From an uncultured Arthrobacter sp. (GTDB lineage Bacteria; Actinomycetota; Actinomycetes; Actinomycetales; Micrococcaceae), in NCBI RefSeq assembly GCF_947493765.1, contig NZ_CANLSZ010000009.1, positions 1 through 64,000 of the forward strand: 64,000 nucleotides of DNA, given 5' to 3'. The notes under the pieces were generated by a model. The model searched no databases. It was not told the DNA's origin and saw only the letters and a list, made by a program, of their open reading frames with translations. Of this stretch, positions 16,152-25,700 are shown piece after piece. The position numbers were made by a program, and so were the translations under genes. The number at the start of each line of letters is the position of its first letter. The stretch's first letter is position 1.

Positions 16152-18266
16152 ATGTCGCCGACCACCACCCTGTCCGAGCAAGCCACCAGCATTCTGCACA
16201 CCCTCGTGGGCTCCGCCGAAGCCCGCTTCCACGAGGGGCAGTTCGAGGCCATCGAGGCGCTCGTCGAGGACGGCCGGCGCGCGCTCGTCGTCCAGCGCAC
16301 GGGATGGGGGAAGTCCGCCGTCTACTTCGTGGCGAGCCTGCTCCTGCGCGCGCGGGGCAAGGGCCCCACCCTGATCGTCTCTCCGCTGCTCGCCCTCATG
16401 CGTGACCAGGTGGCCGCCGCGGCCCGGGCCGGGGTCCGCGCCCAGGCGATCAACTCCGCGAACCAGACGGACTGGCAGGACATCACGGACAAGCTCCGCG
16501 CCGACGAGGTTGACGTGCTCCTCGTCTCACCCGAACGGCTGAACAACCCGTCCTTCCGGGAGCAGCACCTGCCGGAGCTGATCCGGCACACGGGGCTGCT
16601 GGTGATCGACGAGGCGCACTGTATCTCCGACTGGGGACACGACTTCCGCCCCGACTACCGGCGCCTGCGCGAGCTCATCACGGGTCTGCCCCAGGGTGTG
16701 CCGGTCCTGGCCACCACGGCGACGGCCAACTCCCGTGTGGTGGCGGACGTGGAGGAGCAGCTCGGTGCCGGTGGCACGGAGGTCTTCACGCTGCGCGGGG
16801 AGCTGGCCCGCAAGTCGCTCCGGCTCGGCGTCCTGCGCCTGCCCAGCCCGCGCTCGCGTCTCGCCTGGCTCCTCACCCACCTGTCCGATCTCCCGGGCAG
16901 CGGCATCATCTACGCCCTCACCGTCTCCGCGGCCGAGGACACCGCGCGCCTGCTGCGGGAGAACGGGCACGCCGTCCGCGCCTACACGGGGCGCACCGAT
17001 CCCGCGGATCGCGAGGCCGCGGAGGCCGCGCTGAAGAACAACGAGGTCAAGGCGCTCGTGGCCACCAGCGCGCTCGGGATGGGCTTCGACAAACCGGATC
17101 TGGGCTTCGTGGTGCATCTCGGTGCGCCCTCCTCGCCGGTGGCCTACTACCAGCAGGTGGGACGTGCCGGCCGAGGAACGCCCAACGCCGACGTCCTGCT
17201 CCTCCCCGGCGCTGAGGACCGCGACATCTGGGAGTACTTCGCCACGGCGTCCATGCCCTCGGAGGACGCGGCGCTCCGGGTCCTGGCTGCCCTGGAGCCT
17301 GGTGTGGTCCTGTCGACGCCGGCGCTGGAGGCGCGCGTCAACCTGAAGCGCACACCGCTCGAACTGCTCCTGAAGGTGCTCGACGTCGACGGCGCGGTGC
17401 GGAAGGTCACTGGGGGGTGGGAGAGCACCGGGGCGCCCTGGACCTACGACGCCGAGCGTTACGGTCGCATCAGTGCGGCGCGCAAGGTGGAGCAGCGGTC
17501 CATGCTCGACTACGAGAACACCACGCAGTGCCGCATGGAGTTCCTCGCCCTGTCCCTGGACGATCCCCTGGCGGCGCCCTGCGGCCGGTGCGACAACTGC
17601 GCGGGTCCCTGGTACTCCGACGAGGTGGCGCACGACGCGTCGGATTCGGCGGACCAGGCCCTCAGCCGGGTCGGCGTGGAACTCGAGCCACGGGGACAGT
17701 GGCCCAGCGGTATGGACAAGCTGGGCGTGCCCCTGAAGGGCAAGCTCAAGCCCGCGGAACTCATCCTGCCCGGACGCGCCCTTGCCCGGCTCACGGATCT
17801 GGGCTGGGGCACCAGGCTCCGTGAGCTCCTGGCCGACACCACCCCGGATGCTCCCCTCGACCGGTCCGTGATCGACGCCGTGGTCCGTGTGCTGGCCCAG
17901 TGGGGCTGGCAGGAGCGGCCCGTCGCGGTGGTGAGTGTGCCGTCCCGACGCCGTCCCCAGCTCATCGGCTCCCTCGCCCAGGCACTCGCCGGGGTGGGGC
18001 GGATCCCCTACCTCGGAGCACTGCACACACCTGATGGCCCACCGCAGGGGGCGCCCGGGGGCAACAGCGCGTTCAGACTGGCCGCGGTCTGGGACCACTT
18101 CGCCGTACCCGCCGAGGGCGCCGCCTGGTTCGCTGAGCATCCCGGACCGGTGCTGCTCGTGGACGATCTGGCGGACAGCCGGTGGACCATCACCGAGGCC
18201 GGCCGGGCCCTGCGGGCCGCCGGAGCGGCGGATGTCCTGCCGTTCGCGCTGGCGCTGAAGGCCTAG
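16152..18266 (+). CDS. RecQ-like ATP-dependent DNA helicase with C-terminal PRTase-like domain
   Basis: The 704-aa protein has a superfamily 2 helicase core: Walker A RTGWGKS at 49-55, DEAH at 153-156 within VIDEAHCISDWGHDFRPDYRRL, TTATAN (motif III), and GMGFDKPD plus QQVGRAGRG (motifs V-VI). A RecQ-type zinc knot follows (QCRMEF...CGRCDNC). Instead of an HRDC domain, the last ~110 residues resemble a phosphoribosyltransferase fold (VLLVDDLADSRWTITEAG), but the TG of the PRPP loop is missing. The start at 16152 (GATACT 6 nt upstream and GGAG close by) is preferred over an upstream frame overlapping the divergent gene. A DNA repair role is likely; the tail's function is unknown. Confidence 0.9.
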   Translation: MSPTTTLSEQATSILHTLVGSAEARFHEGQFEAIEALVEDGRRALVVQRTGWGKSAVYFVASLLLRARGKGPTLIVSPLLALMRDQVAAAARAGVRAQAINSANQTDWQDITDKLRADEVDVLLVSPERLNNPSFREQHLPELIRHTGLLVIDEAHCISDWGHDFRPDYRRLRELITGLPQGVPVLATTATANSRVVADVEEQLGAGGTEVFTLRGELARKSLRLGVLRLPSPRSRLAWLLTHLSDLPGSGIIYALTVSAAEDTARLLRENGHAVRAYTGRTDPADREAAEAALKNNEVKALVATSALGMGFDKPDLGFVVHLGAPSSPVAYYQQVGRAGRGTPNADVLLLPGAEDRDIWEYFATASMPSEDAALRVLAALEPGVVLSTPALEARVNLKRTPLELLLKVLDVDGAVRKVTGGWESTGAPWTYDAERYGRISAARKVEQRSMLDYENTTQCRMEFLALSLDDPLAAPCGRCDNCAGPWYSDEVAHDASDSADQALSRVGVELEPRGQWPSGMDKLGVPLKGKLKPAELILPGRALARLTDLGWGTRLRELLADTTPDAPLDRSVIDAVVRVLAQWGWQERPVAVVSVPSRRRPQLIGSLAQALAGVGRIPYLGALHTPDGPPQGAPGGNSAFRLAAVWDHFAVPAEGAAWFAEHPGPVLLVDDLADSRWTITEAGRALRAAGAADVLPFALALKA

Positions 18267-18311
18267 CAGGGGGTCCCCCCACGACAAGGACCCCCTGTTC
18301 CCAGGGGGTCC
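18267..18311. terminator. nested terminator hairpins between helicase gene and tRNA-Ser(GCT)
   Basis: Three alternating arms of one 10-nt sequence allow two exclusive hairpins. CAGGGGGTCC (18267-18276) and CAGGGGGTCC (18302-18311) can each pair with GGACCCCCTG (18288-18297). The left pairing suits the helicase mRNA and the right one the minus-strand tRNA. Confidence 0.75.
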
Positions 18312-18313
18312 GA

Positions 18314-18404
18314 TGGCGGAGACGGGGGGATTTGAACCCCCGGTAGGCTTTAGGCCCACACTTCATTAGCAGTGAAGCCCATTCGGCCGCTCTGGCACGT
18401 CTCC
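18314..18404 (-). tRNA. tRNA-Ser(GCT)
   Basis: Class II tRNA of 91 nt: acceptor GGAGACG/CGTCTCC, long variable arm, anticodon loop CTGCTAA (GCT) reading AGC/AGU, T-arm GGGGGTTCAAATCCCCC, encoded CCA (18314-18316). Confidence 0.95.
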
Positions 18405-18474
18405 AGCAGCTATCTCTAGCCTGCCAAGGTTACCCAGAAGGGGAGGGCAAGAGCAAAACCGTCCCGCGGCCGGG

Positions 18475-20565
18475 TCATCGGAGCTCTCCGGTCAACGCCT
18501 TCCACAGGAACTCGTGGCTCATGGCGTGCATCCTGGCGGCCTGCCGGTTGTCCGAGGCGCCGGCGTGCCCGCCCTCGAGGGCCTCGTGGAACCAGACGTC
18601 CTCGAGGTCCATCGCCTTCATCCTCGCCGCCATCTTGCGGGCCTGCACCGGACCGACGCGGTCGTCGCTCGTGGCCGTCCAGATCAGGGTCTTCGGGTAC
18701 TCCACGTCCTCCCGCAGGAGGTGGTAGGGCGAGAACGTCCGCACGTACTCCCACTCCTCGGGCTTGTCGGGGTCGCCGTACTCCGCGATCCAGGAGAACC
18801 CGGCGGAGAGTCTCGTGTAGCGGCGCATATCGAGCAGCGGGACACCGCAGGAGACGGCGCCGAACAGGTGGGGATAGGTGGTGAGCATGTTGCCCACGAG
18901 CAGGCCACCGTTGCTCCGCCCGGTGCAGCCCAGCAGGGACGGGGAGGTGACGCCGCGCTCCACCAGGTGCCCGGCGATCGCGGCGAAGTCCTCGTACGCG
19001 CGATGCCGGTCCGCGTGCAGTGCCGCACGGTGCCACTGCGGCCCGTACTCGCCACCACCGCGGATGTTGGCCAGGACGTACACGCCGTTCCGGCCGTCCT
19101 GCCCGGTGCGCTCCAGCCAGCCCCGGCCGATCACCCCGCTGTAGGCCGGCGTCATCGCGTGCTCGAACCCCCCGTACCCGGACAGGAGGGTGGGGTTGCG
19201 CCCGTCGAGGACCAGATCCTTCGCCGCGATCTGGAAGTAGGGGACCCGCGTCCCGTCCGCCGAGGGCGCGAAGTGCTGCTCCACGGCGTAGCGCTCCTCG
19301 TCGAAGTAGGAGGGGGAGCGTTTCACGGCGGCTGCGTCCGGGCCGCCGATCGTGCCGCGGAGGAGCGTGGAGGGTGTCAGGAAGCCGGTGGCGATGAGCC
19401 AGTAGTCGTTGCCGGTCCCGTCGTCCTCGTCGTCCACGGCGTAGGCGTCGACGGAGTGCAGCGGCGGGCAGGCATCGAGCAGCTCGGCCTCCCAGCCCTT
19501 CGCGGGGTCGAGCACGCGGATCTCGGAGGAGACGTCACGCAGCAGGTTCAGGAGCAGGTGATCGCGCGTCCAGCTCCAGGACTGCAGCGACGTGGTGTCC
19601 TCCGGGGTGAAGACGGTGGTGAAGGAGCGGTCGCCCGCGAGGAAGGAGCCGACGTCGATCACGAGGAGCGAGCCTGCACCGTACGTGCCGCCGTCCATCG
19701 TCCAGTCGGTCCGGGGCCTGACGACGAGCCACTGCCGGTGCAGTGAGATGCTCGCGTCCTCGGGCACCTCGATCAGCCGCCAGGCGCCGTCCTGCCGCAG
19801 GTAGGAGCGGCGGGTGTAGAAGTCGAGGGTGTCGACGGCGAGGTCGCGCTCGAACCCGGGGGTGGGATCGTGCACCACCATCGCCGTCATGTGGTCCTCC
19901 GCCACCTCGAAGTAGTGCTCGGCGGCGTCTAGGCCGTCACCGCGGCGCAGCGTCCGGACCGTACGGGGGTAGGAACTCGTGGTCATGGACCCGGGTCCGA
20001 AGTCGGTGCCGACCAGGAGCGTGTCGCGATCGGACCAGCTGATGCGGCTCTTCGCCGTCGGGATGTCGAAGCCGCCGGCCACGAAGGTGGCGAGACCCAG
20101 GTCGAACTCGCGGTAGCGCACCGCGTCGCCGCCGTCCGGGGACAGCGCGACCAGCACGCGCTCGTGCGGCCGTCCGTCCTGCGGGCGGAGGAAGAGGGCG
20201 CCCGACCAGACCCATTCCGTGCCCTCGGCGGCGCTGAGCGCGTCGACATCCAGGAGGAGCTCCCACTCCGGTGCCTCCGTGAGGTAGCTGTCCCAGGTGG
20301 TGCGGCGCCAGATGCCCTGGCGGTGCTCGCCGTCGCGCCAGAAGTTGTAGTAGAAGGAGCCGTGCTTGCCGACCATCGGGATGCGGTCGGTGGAATCGAG
20401 GACCTCGAGGAGGCTGCGTTCCCGCTCGAGGAACGCGTCGGTGATGAGGGCGCGTTCGGTCAGCGCGTTCTCGGCGCGTACCCACTCGAGTTGCTCCTCG
20501 CCGTAGATGTCCTCGAGCCAGAGGAAGGGGTCATCCGTGCCGGTGGCGTCCGTGGGGTGCGTCAT
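18475..20565 (-). CDS. prolyl oligopeptidase family serine peptidase (S9A)
   Basis: The 696-aa peptidase has an N-terminal Peptidase_S9_N beta-propeller (about 1-410) and a C-terminal alpha/beta-hydrolase domain. The catalytic triad is readable: Ser551 in GCTGRSNGGLL, an Asp near 635 in TATSDDRVGP, and His667 in EGGHAG. GGYGGFEHAMTP marks the domain start. There is no signal peptide, so it probably acts on short peptides in the cytoplasm. The ATG lies 6 nt from TAGGAT, suggesting a leaderless transcript. It is divergent from the FAD/NAD(P)-binding protein gene. Confidence 0.92.
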   Translation of the reverse strand: MTHPTDATGTDDPFLWLEDIYGEEQLEWVRAENALTERALITDAFLERERSLLEVLDSTDRIPMVGKHGSFYYNFWRDGEHRQGIWRRTTWDSYLTEAPEWELLLDVDALSAAEGTEWVWSGALFLRPQDGRPHERVLVALSPDGGDAVRYREFDLGLATFVAGGFDIPTAKSRISWSDRDTLLVGTDFGPGSMTTSSYPRTVRTLRRGDGLDAAEHYFEVAEDHMTAMVVHDPTPGFERDLAVDTLDFYTRRSYLRQDGAWRLIEVPEDASISLHRQWLVVRPRTDWTMDGGTYGAGSLLVIDVGSFLAGDRSFTTVFTPEDTTSLQSWSWTRDHLLLNLLRDVSSEIRVLDPAKGWEAELLDACPPLHSVDAYAVDDEDDGTGNDYWLIATGFLTPSTLLRGTIGGPDAAAVKRSPSYFDEERYAVEQHFAPSADGTRVPYFQIAAKDLVLDGRNPTLLSGYGGFEHAMTPAYSGVIGRGWLERTGQDGRNGVYVLANIRGGGEYGPQWHRAALHADRHRAYEDFAAIAGHLVERGVTSPSLLGCTGRSNGGLLVGNMLTTYPHLFGAVSCGVPLLDMRRYTRLSAGFSWIAEYGDPDKPEEWEYVRTFSPYHLLREDVEYPKTLIWTATSDDRVGPVQARKMAARMKAMDLEDVWFHEALEGGHAGASDNRQAARMHAMSHEFLWKALTGELR

Positions 20566-20571
20566 GGATCC

Positions 20572-20577
20572 ATCCTA
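20572..20577 (-). promoter_or_regulatory. -10 box of the prolyl oligopeptidase gene (leaderless)
   Basis: TAGGAT on the minus strand ends 6 nt before the ATG at 20565. Confidence 0.5.
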
Positions 20578-20645
20578 TGCAGGGCCCCGGGAGCGCAGCG
20601 GACCACGACGGGGCCCGTCCGGACAGCCGGAGGGGCGGGGTTCGT

Positions 20646-20651
20646 TACTCT
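20646..20651 (+). promoter_or_regulatory. -10 box of the FAD/NAD(P)-binding protein gene (leaderless)
   Basis: TACTCT is 6 nt before the GTG at 20658; no Shine-Dalgarno intervenes. Confidence 0.5.
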
Positions 20652-20657
20652 TGACAG

Positions 20658-22619
20658 GTGGAGAACCAGGGTCAGCGGCAGGTGGTCGTCATCGGCGGCG
20701 GACCCCGCGGCACCTCCGTCGTGGAACGCCTGATCGCCGGGAGCCGGGAGCTCGGGGGCGACGCCCCGGCACTGGCGATCCACGTGGTGGACCCGTACGA
20801 ACCCGGCGCGGGCCACATCTGGCGGACGGACCAGTCGAGGCTCTTCCTCATGAACACGCCGTGCCTCTACCCGACGGTGGTGCCCGTCGGCGCACCCTCC
20901 GCCGCGCTCGCGGCCCCACCCCTCCCGCTGTCCTTCGACGAGTGGCGGTGCCGCGCCGCCGACGGCCGCGTGCCGGTCGACGACGCCGATCGCCGCGAGT
21001 GCGCCGCACTCGCCTCGAGCGACTTCCCGAGCAGGGCCCTCTACGGGCGCTATCTCTCCTGGATGTTCGCCGAGGTGGTCCGCATGGCACCCTCCGGGCT
21101 CACGGTGGTGCACCACCGGCGGGAGGCCGTCGGCCTGGACCGCACGGGCGGCAGCGATGGCGGGACAGCGGCCCGGCGGTGGCGGGTCACGCTCGACGAC
21201 GGCTCGCGCCTGGACGCCGACGACGTCGTGCTGGCGCTCGGCCATCTCCCCGCTGTCCTGACCCCGGAGCAGGAGAGGCTGCACGACGCAGCCATCCACC
21301 ATCGCCTGCAGTACCGCCCGCCCGCCGTCCCGGGCGACGTCTGCTGGGACGAGCTGCCGGAGGGCGAGCCCGTGCTGTTCCGCGGTCTCGGGCTGAACTT
21401 CTTCGACGCGATGATCGCCCTCACGCAGGGGAGGGGCGGCCGCTTCGAGGACGGGGCCGGCTCCCGCCTCGAGTACACGCCCTCCGGCCGGGAACCCCGC
21501 CTCGTCGCTGCCTCGCGCCGGGGCATCCCCTACCGGGCGAAGGCCGCCCTCGAGACGTACCTGCCCCGCAGTGTCGTCCTGCGGTTCTGCACCACCGACC
21601 GCGTCCTGGCGTTCGCGCGAACGGGCATCCAGGCGGGTTTCGACCATGACATCTGGCCCCTGCTCCACCGTGACGCGCTCCGGGCCTACTACTCCACGCT
21701 CGCCCGGACCGCGCCCCACCTCATCGACGGCTCGGCCGACGCCTTCCTGCGGGAGCTCGACGACGGCCTCGCGATCGACGGTCCGGTCTGGTCCGCCGCC
21801 GTCCGGGACGCCGTGGAACGGTGCGTGCCGGAGGAGCACCGGATCTCGATCCAGTCCCTGGCGCGCCCGTTCGCGGGTCGGCACTTCGTGGGCGGGGAGT
21901 TCACCGCGGCGGTCCTCGAGCACCTCGACGCCGACGCCGAGGGATCGGCGCGGGGCGAGGACGATCCGCTGAAGATGATGATCGGCGCCCTGAACGCCGG
22001 CCGCGCCGTCATCAAGCAGGCTGTCGCGGACGGCGGACTCTCGGCCGCGTCCTGGGACGGGGAGCTGCAGGGGTGGTTCGAACCGCTGGTCGAGGGACTC
22101 GCCAGCGGTCCGCCGCCGGTGCGGATCGCGCAGCTGGCGGCGCTGGTGCGGGCGGGGATCGTCCGCTTCGTCGGCCCCGATCCGGGGTTCGGCGTGGACC
22201 CGGACGAGGGTCTGTTCCGCGCCTCCTCGCCGTGGGTCGACGGTGCATCGTTCTCGGCGCGGTGGTTCGTGGAGGCGATGATGCCCGCCAACCGGGCCGC
22301 GTCGAGCGCGTCGCCGCTCATGCTCTCGCTTCTCGACCAGGGGCTGGCCAGGCCCAGGGTCTTCATGGCCGACGACGGCGTCCCGGTGGCGTCCGGCGGG
22401 CTCGACGTGACGGCACCGCCCTACAGGGTCCGTGACCGGAGCGGGGCCATGCAGGACTCCCTGTTCGTGATCGGGCTCCAGCTGGCCTCCGTCCAGTGGG
22501 GCACGGCGATCGCCGCCGAGGCCGGGGCTGCGCCGGCCGCCGGCGCCCGGACCCTGCTCGACGCCGACCGGATCGCGGGAGCGATCCTCCGGCGTGACGA
22601 GGACCCGGACGGCCGCTGA
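20658..22619 (+). CDS. FAD/NAD(P)-binding protein (NAD_binding_9 / COG4529 type)
   Basis: The 653-aa protein starts with a Rossmann dinucleotide-binding motif VVVIGGGPRGTSVVERL at about 9-25, followed by HVVDPYEPGAGHIWRTDQSRLFLMN, typical of the NAD_binding_9 group of uncharacterised flavoproteins. A second conserved block, DDVVLALGHLP, is near 195. The biochemical role is unknown; N-hydroxylation of amines has been suggested for relatives but nothing here proves it. GTG start with a close TACTCT box. The stop codon sits inside a short tandem repeat. Confidence 0.75.
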   Translation: MENQGQRQVVVIGGGPRGTSVVERLIAGSRELGGDAPALAIHVVDPYEPGAGHIWRTDQSRLFLMNTPCLYPTVVPVGAPSAALAAPPLPLSFDEWRCRAADGRVPVDDADRRECAALASSDFPSRALYGRYLSWMFAEVVRMAPSGLTVVHHRREAVGLDRTGGSDGGTAARRWRVTLDDGSRLDADDVVLALGHLPAVLTPEQERLHDAAIHHRLQYRPPAVPGDVCWDELPEGEPVLFRGLGLNFFDAMIALTQGRGGRFEDGAGSRLEYTPSGREPRLVAASRRGIPYRAKAALETYLPRSVVLRFCTTDRVLAFARTGIQAGFDHDIWPLLHRDALRAYYSTLARTAPHLIDGSADAFLRELDDGLAIDGPVWSAAVRDAVERCVPEEHRISIQSLARPFAGRHFVGGEFTAAVLEHLDADAEGSARGEDDPLKMMIGALNAGRAVIKQAVADGGLSAASWDGELQGWFEPLVEGLASGPPPVRIAQLAALVRAGIVRFVGPDPGFGVDPDEGLFRASSPWVDGASFSARWFVEAMMPANRAASSASPLMLSLLDQGLARPRVFMADDGVPVASGGLDVTAPPYRVRDRSGAMQDSLFVIGLQLASVQWGTAIAAEAGAAPAAGARTLLDADRIAGAILRRDEDPDGR

Positions 22620-22665
22620 CTGCCGCTGACACCGACTGCCGCTGACACCGACGGCCGCTGACACC
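22611..22665. repeat. 16-bp tandem repeat across the stop codon of the FAD-protein gene
   Basis: A TGCCGCTGACACCGAC unit occurs twice in full (22621-22636, 22637-22652), with truncated copies on both sides. The first, partial copy supplies the TGA stop (22617-22619). Each unit carries another in-frame or near-frame TGA. Confidence 0.75.
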
Positions 22666-22705
22666 ACGGAGGACCCCCACCGGTGCGGTGGGGGTCCTCC
22701 GTGGT
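22663..22705. terminator. bidirectional terminator
   Basis: A perfect 19-bp stem (starting ACCACGGAGGACCCCCACC) with a 5-nt loop lies between the convergent FAD-protein and secreted nuclease genes. Confidence 0.88.
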
Positions 22706-22736
22706 CAGGTGCTGCCGGGTGTCCCCGGGCCGGCTA

Positions 22737-25700
22737 CTACCGGATGAGGCAGCGGTAGTAGTTGACGAGCTGCACCGCGTAGCGGATCCAGCCCCCGATG
22801 TTCCAGGCCTGGGTGGGCGGCTTGGGCTTCACGCAGGAGGGCTTCGGCGGCTGCGTCGTCGAGCTCTCGATGGTGACCGGCAGGGTCACCGTCGTGCCGC
22901 TCGGCGCCGCGGTCAGCACCAGCCGGCCCTGGCCGCTCAGCGTCGTCGGGATCCTGAGATTCACCGCGGCGCTGCCGTTCGAGACGGGGACCGAACCGAG
23001 CGGGGTGGTCGTCCCGCCGGCAGCCACGAAACTGGCCGCCAGTGTGGTGTTGGCGGGGCTCCCGAGGGAAGTGAGATCCAGTGTCGACACCGTGAAGGAC
23101 ACGTCCGTGCCGGCCTTGACGGTGGCCGGTGCGCCCTGCACCTGGACGCTGCGGCGATCGAAGGACGGCGACAGCGGGCTGTTGGCGCCGATGTAGTCGA
23201 TCCACGCGTCGCGGTCCACCAGTCCGGAGTCACGGGTGTCGGTACCCTCGCGGAAGACCGTGAAGTTGTCGCCACCCTGTGCCAGGAAGCTGAAGGTGCC
23301 GATCCGGTACTCCTTGGCCGGGTCGAGGAACTCGCCGTCGATCAGGACGGAGGTGATCCGCGCACCCCGTTCCAGGGCGGGGTCGTAGGTGACGCTCACG
23401 TTGTCCGACAGGCCCAGCGCGAGGAACGACCGCGAGCTGCCCTCCGGCTGCCACTGCTGTTCCAACACCGCCTTGAACTGTGCACCGGTGAGCGTGGTGG
23501 TCCAGAGGTTGTTGACGAACGGCAGCACGGCATTGGCCTCGGCGAAGGTCACCACACCGTCGGGTGCGTAGTAGAGCTCGTTGCGGAGCCCGCCCGGATT
23601 GACGACGCCGATCTGCGCCCCTCCCCGCTCGGCGGAGGAGAGACTGGCCCGCAGTGAATCGGCCACGAGGTTGCCCAGCGTGGATTCAGAGCTGCGGTCG
23701 TCGCGGGCGGTCCCGGTGAAGGCGGTGGTGATGTCCGCCGTGACGGACCCGACGGGCTGCTCCCCGATGATCGCTGCCTCGGCCAGGGCCGCGTCGACGA
23801 TTCCCTTCACCTCGGCCACCCGCGGGTAGGAGGCGACGAGTGCCGCATCCTCGGCTGCCGTCCGGGCGACGTTGCGCGCGGTGTACGAATCGACGTCGCC
23901 CGTCGCGGTGTCGACGGTCAGCGTGACCTGACCGACGAACTCGCCGTAGGACCCGGTCTGCAGGATGGGCCTGGTCTCACCTGCGGCACCCGGGACGGGA
24001 CCGTCCCACGCGTACTGCTTGTGCGTGTGCCCGGTGAAGATCGCGTCCACCAGCGGCGAGGTCTCGGTGACGATCTCCGCGAAGGCACCGCCGGCGGCGA
24101 TCTCCTCCTCGATGGTCGCGCCCTCGACCACGCCGTCGCCGGCGCCCTCGTGGAACTCGGCGACGATGACATCGGCGAGATCCTGCTCCTCGATCTCCGC
24201 GGCGACCCGGTTGACGGCCTCCACGGGATTGCCGAAGTCGACGTTCTCGATGCCGCCGGGGGTGACGAGCGTCGCCGTCTCCTCGGTGACCACACCGATC
24301 ACGGCGACGTCGATCCCGCCGACCGTGATGATGCTGTACTCCTCGAGCAGCGGATCCTCCGTGCCCTTGGCGTAGACGTTCGCGCCGAGGTAGTCGTAGT
24401 CCGCCGAGTCGGTGACGCGACCGGTGAGATCGTCGATGCCCTTGTCGAACTCGTGATTGCCCGTGGCCGAGGCGCGCAGGTCGAGGGCGTTGAGCACGTC
24501 GATCGTCGGCTCGTCGTCCTGCAGGGAGGAGGCGAACAGGGAGGCCCCGATGTTGTCGCCGGCCGACAGGAAGGCGGTGTCACCCTCTCCGTACTCCGCA
24601 CGCAACTGCTCCACGGTCCCCGCGAACCGCACCGTGTTCTTGTCGATCCGGCCGTGGAAATCGTTGATGTTCAGCAGATTGACCTCGGTGGTACCCGCAC
24701 CGGAACCGGCGCCGAAGGCTGGATCCGTCCCCACGATCACGGGGTCGTGATCACTGGCACGGTAGGGATCGGCGGCGTAGTAGTCGGTGACGTTGCTGTT
24801 GTACCGGCTGTACTCGAGGGCCACCGATTCGGCGGAGTTGATGTTCCACGTGTCCACGCCGGTGACGGTGGCGTTCGCCGCGGGCGAGGCGAGGATGTGG
24901 TCGAGCGAGCCGCTCAGGCCCGAGAACACGTAGGAGAACGAGTCGTCCGGACCCTGGTTGACGTACCCCGCCTCGTAGAGGACCCGCATGGGATCCTCCT
25001 GCGTGTAGGAGTTGAAGTCGCCGGTGAGGAACACCCGGTCCGTCTTCGCCGTCGTCCGGGCCTCGTCCGCGAAGGCCACGAGAGCCTCTGCCTGGGCCAC
25101 CCTGGCGGCGTTCCAGGCGCCCTGCCCGTCGCCGGAGTCGGCGTTCGGGCCGGAACTGGGCCCCGAGCCCTTGGACTTGAAGTGGTTCACGATCGCGAGG
25201 AAGACCTCGTCCTCGGAGCCGCCCACCGGCTTGAAGGCCTGCGCGAGGGGCTTGCGGGCGTTGGAGAACGCGACGTCGTCGTCGAGGATGACCGACTCCC
25301 CGACCGGTTCCGCGACGGCGGTGCGGTAGATCATGGCCGTACGGATGACGTCCTCGTCCGCAGGGAGCGCCGCGGGGGAGCGGACGTAGTCCCAGGTGCC
25401 CGGAGCCGCCTCGTTGAGCGCCTCCACGAGGGTCTTCAGGGCGAAGTCGCGGTCCTTGCCGAACGTGGCCGAGTTCTCGATCTCCATGAGGGTGACCACG
25501 TCGGCGTCGAGGGTGTTGATCGCGGAGACGATCTTCGCCTCCTGCCGCTCGAGATTCTCCTGGTCCGCCGCACCGCGGGCAGCGCAGCCCCGGTTGACGG
25601 TGATCGGGTTGCCGGCACGATCGGTGTTGTAGGTGCAGCCGGTGAGCTCCGCACCGGTGGTGGCGAAGTAGTTCAACACGTTGAACGAGGCGATCGACAG

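Noticed and set aside
20562..22667. A 701-codon minus-strand frame opposite the FAD/NAD(P)-binding protein
   Set aside because: It is antisense to a gene with clear Rossmann motifs, Arg/Gly/His/Asp-rich in a periodic way, and has no start signals; a shadow of GC-rich codon structure.
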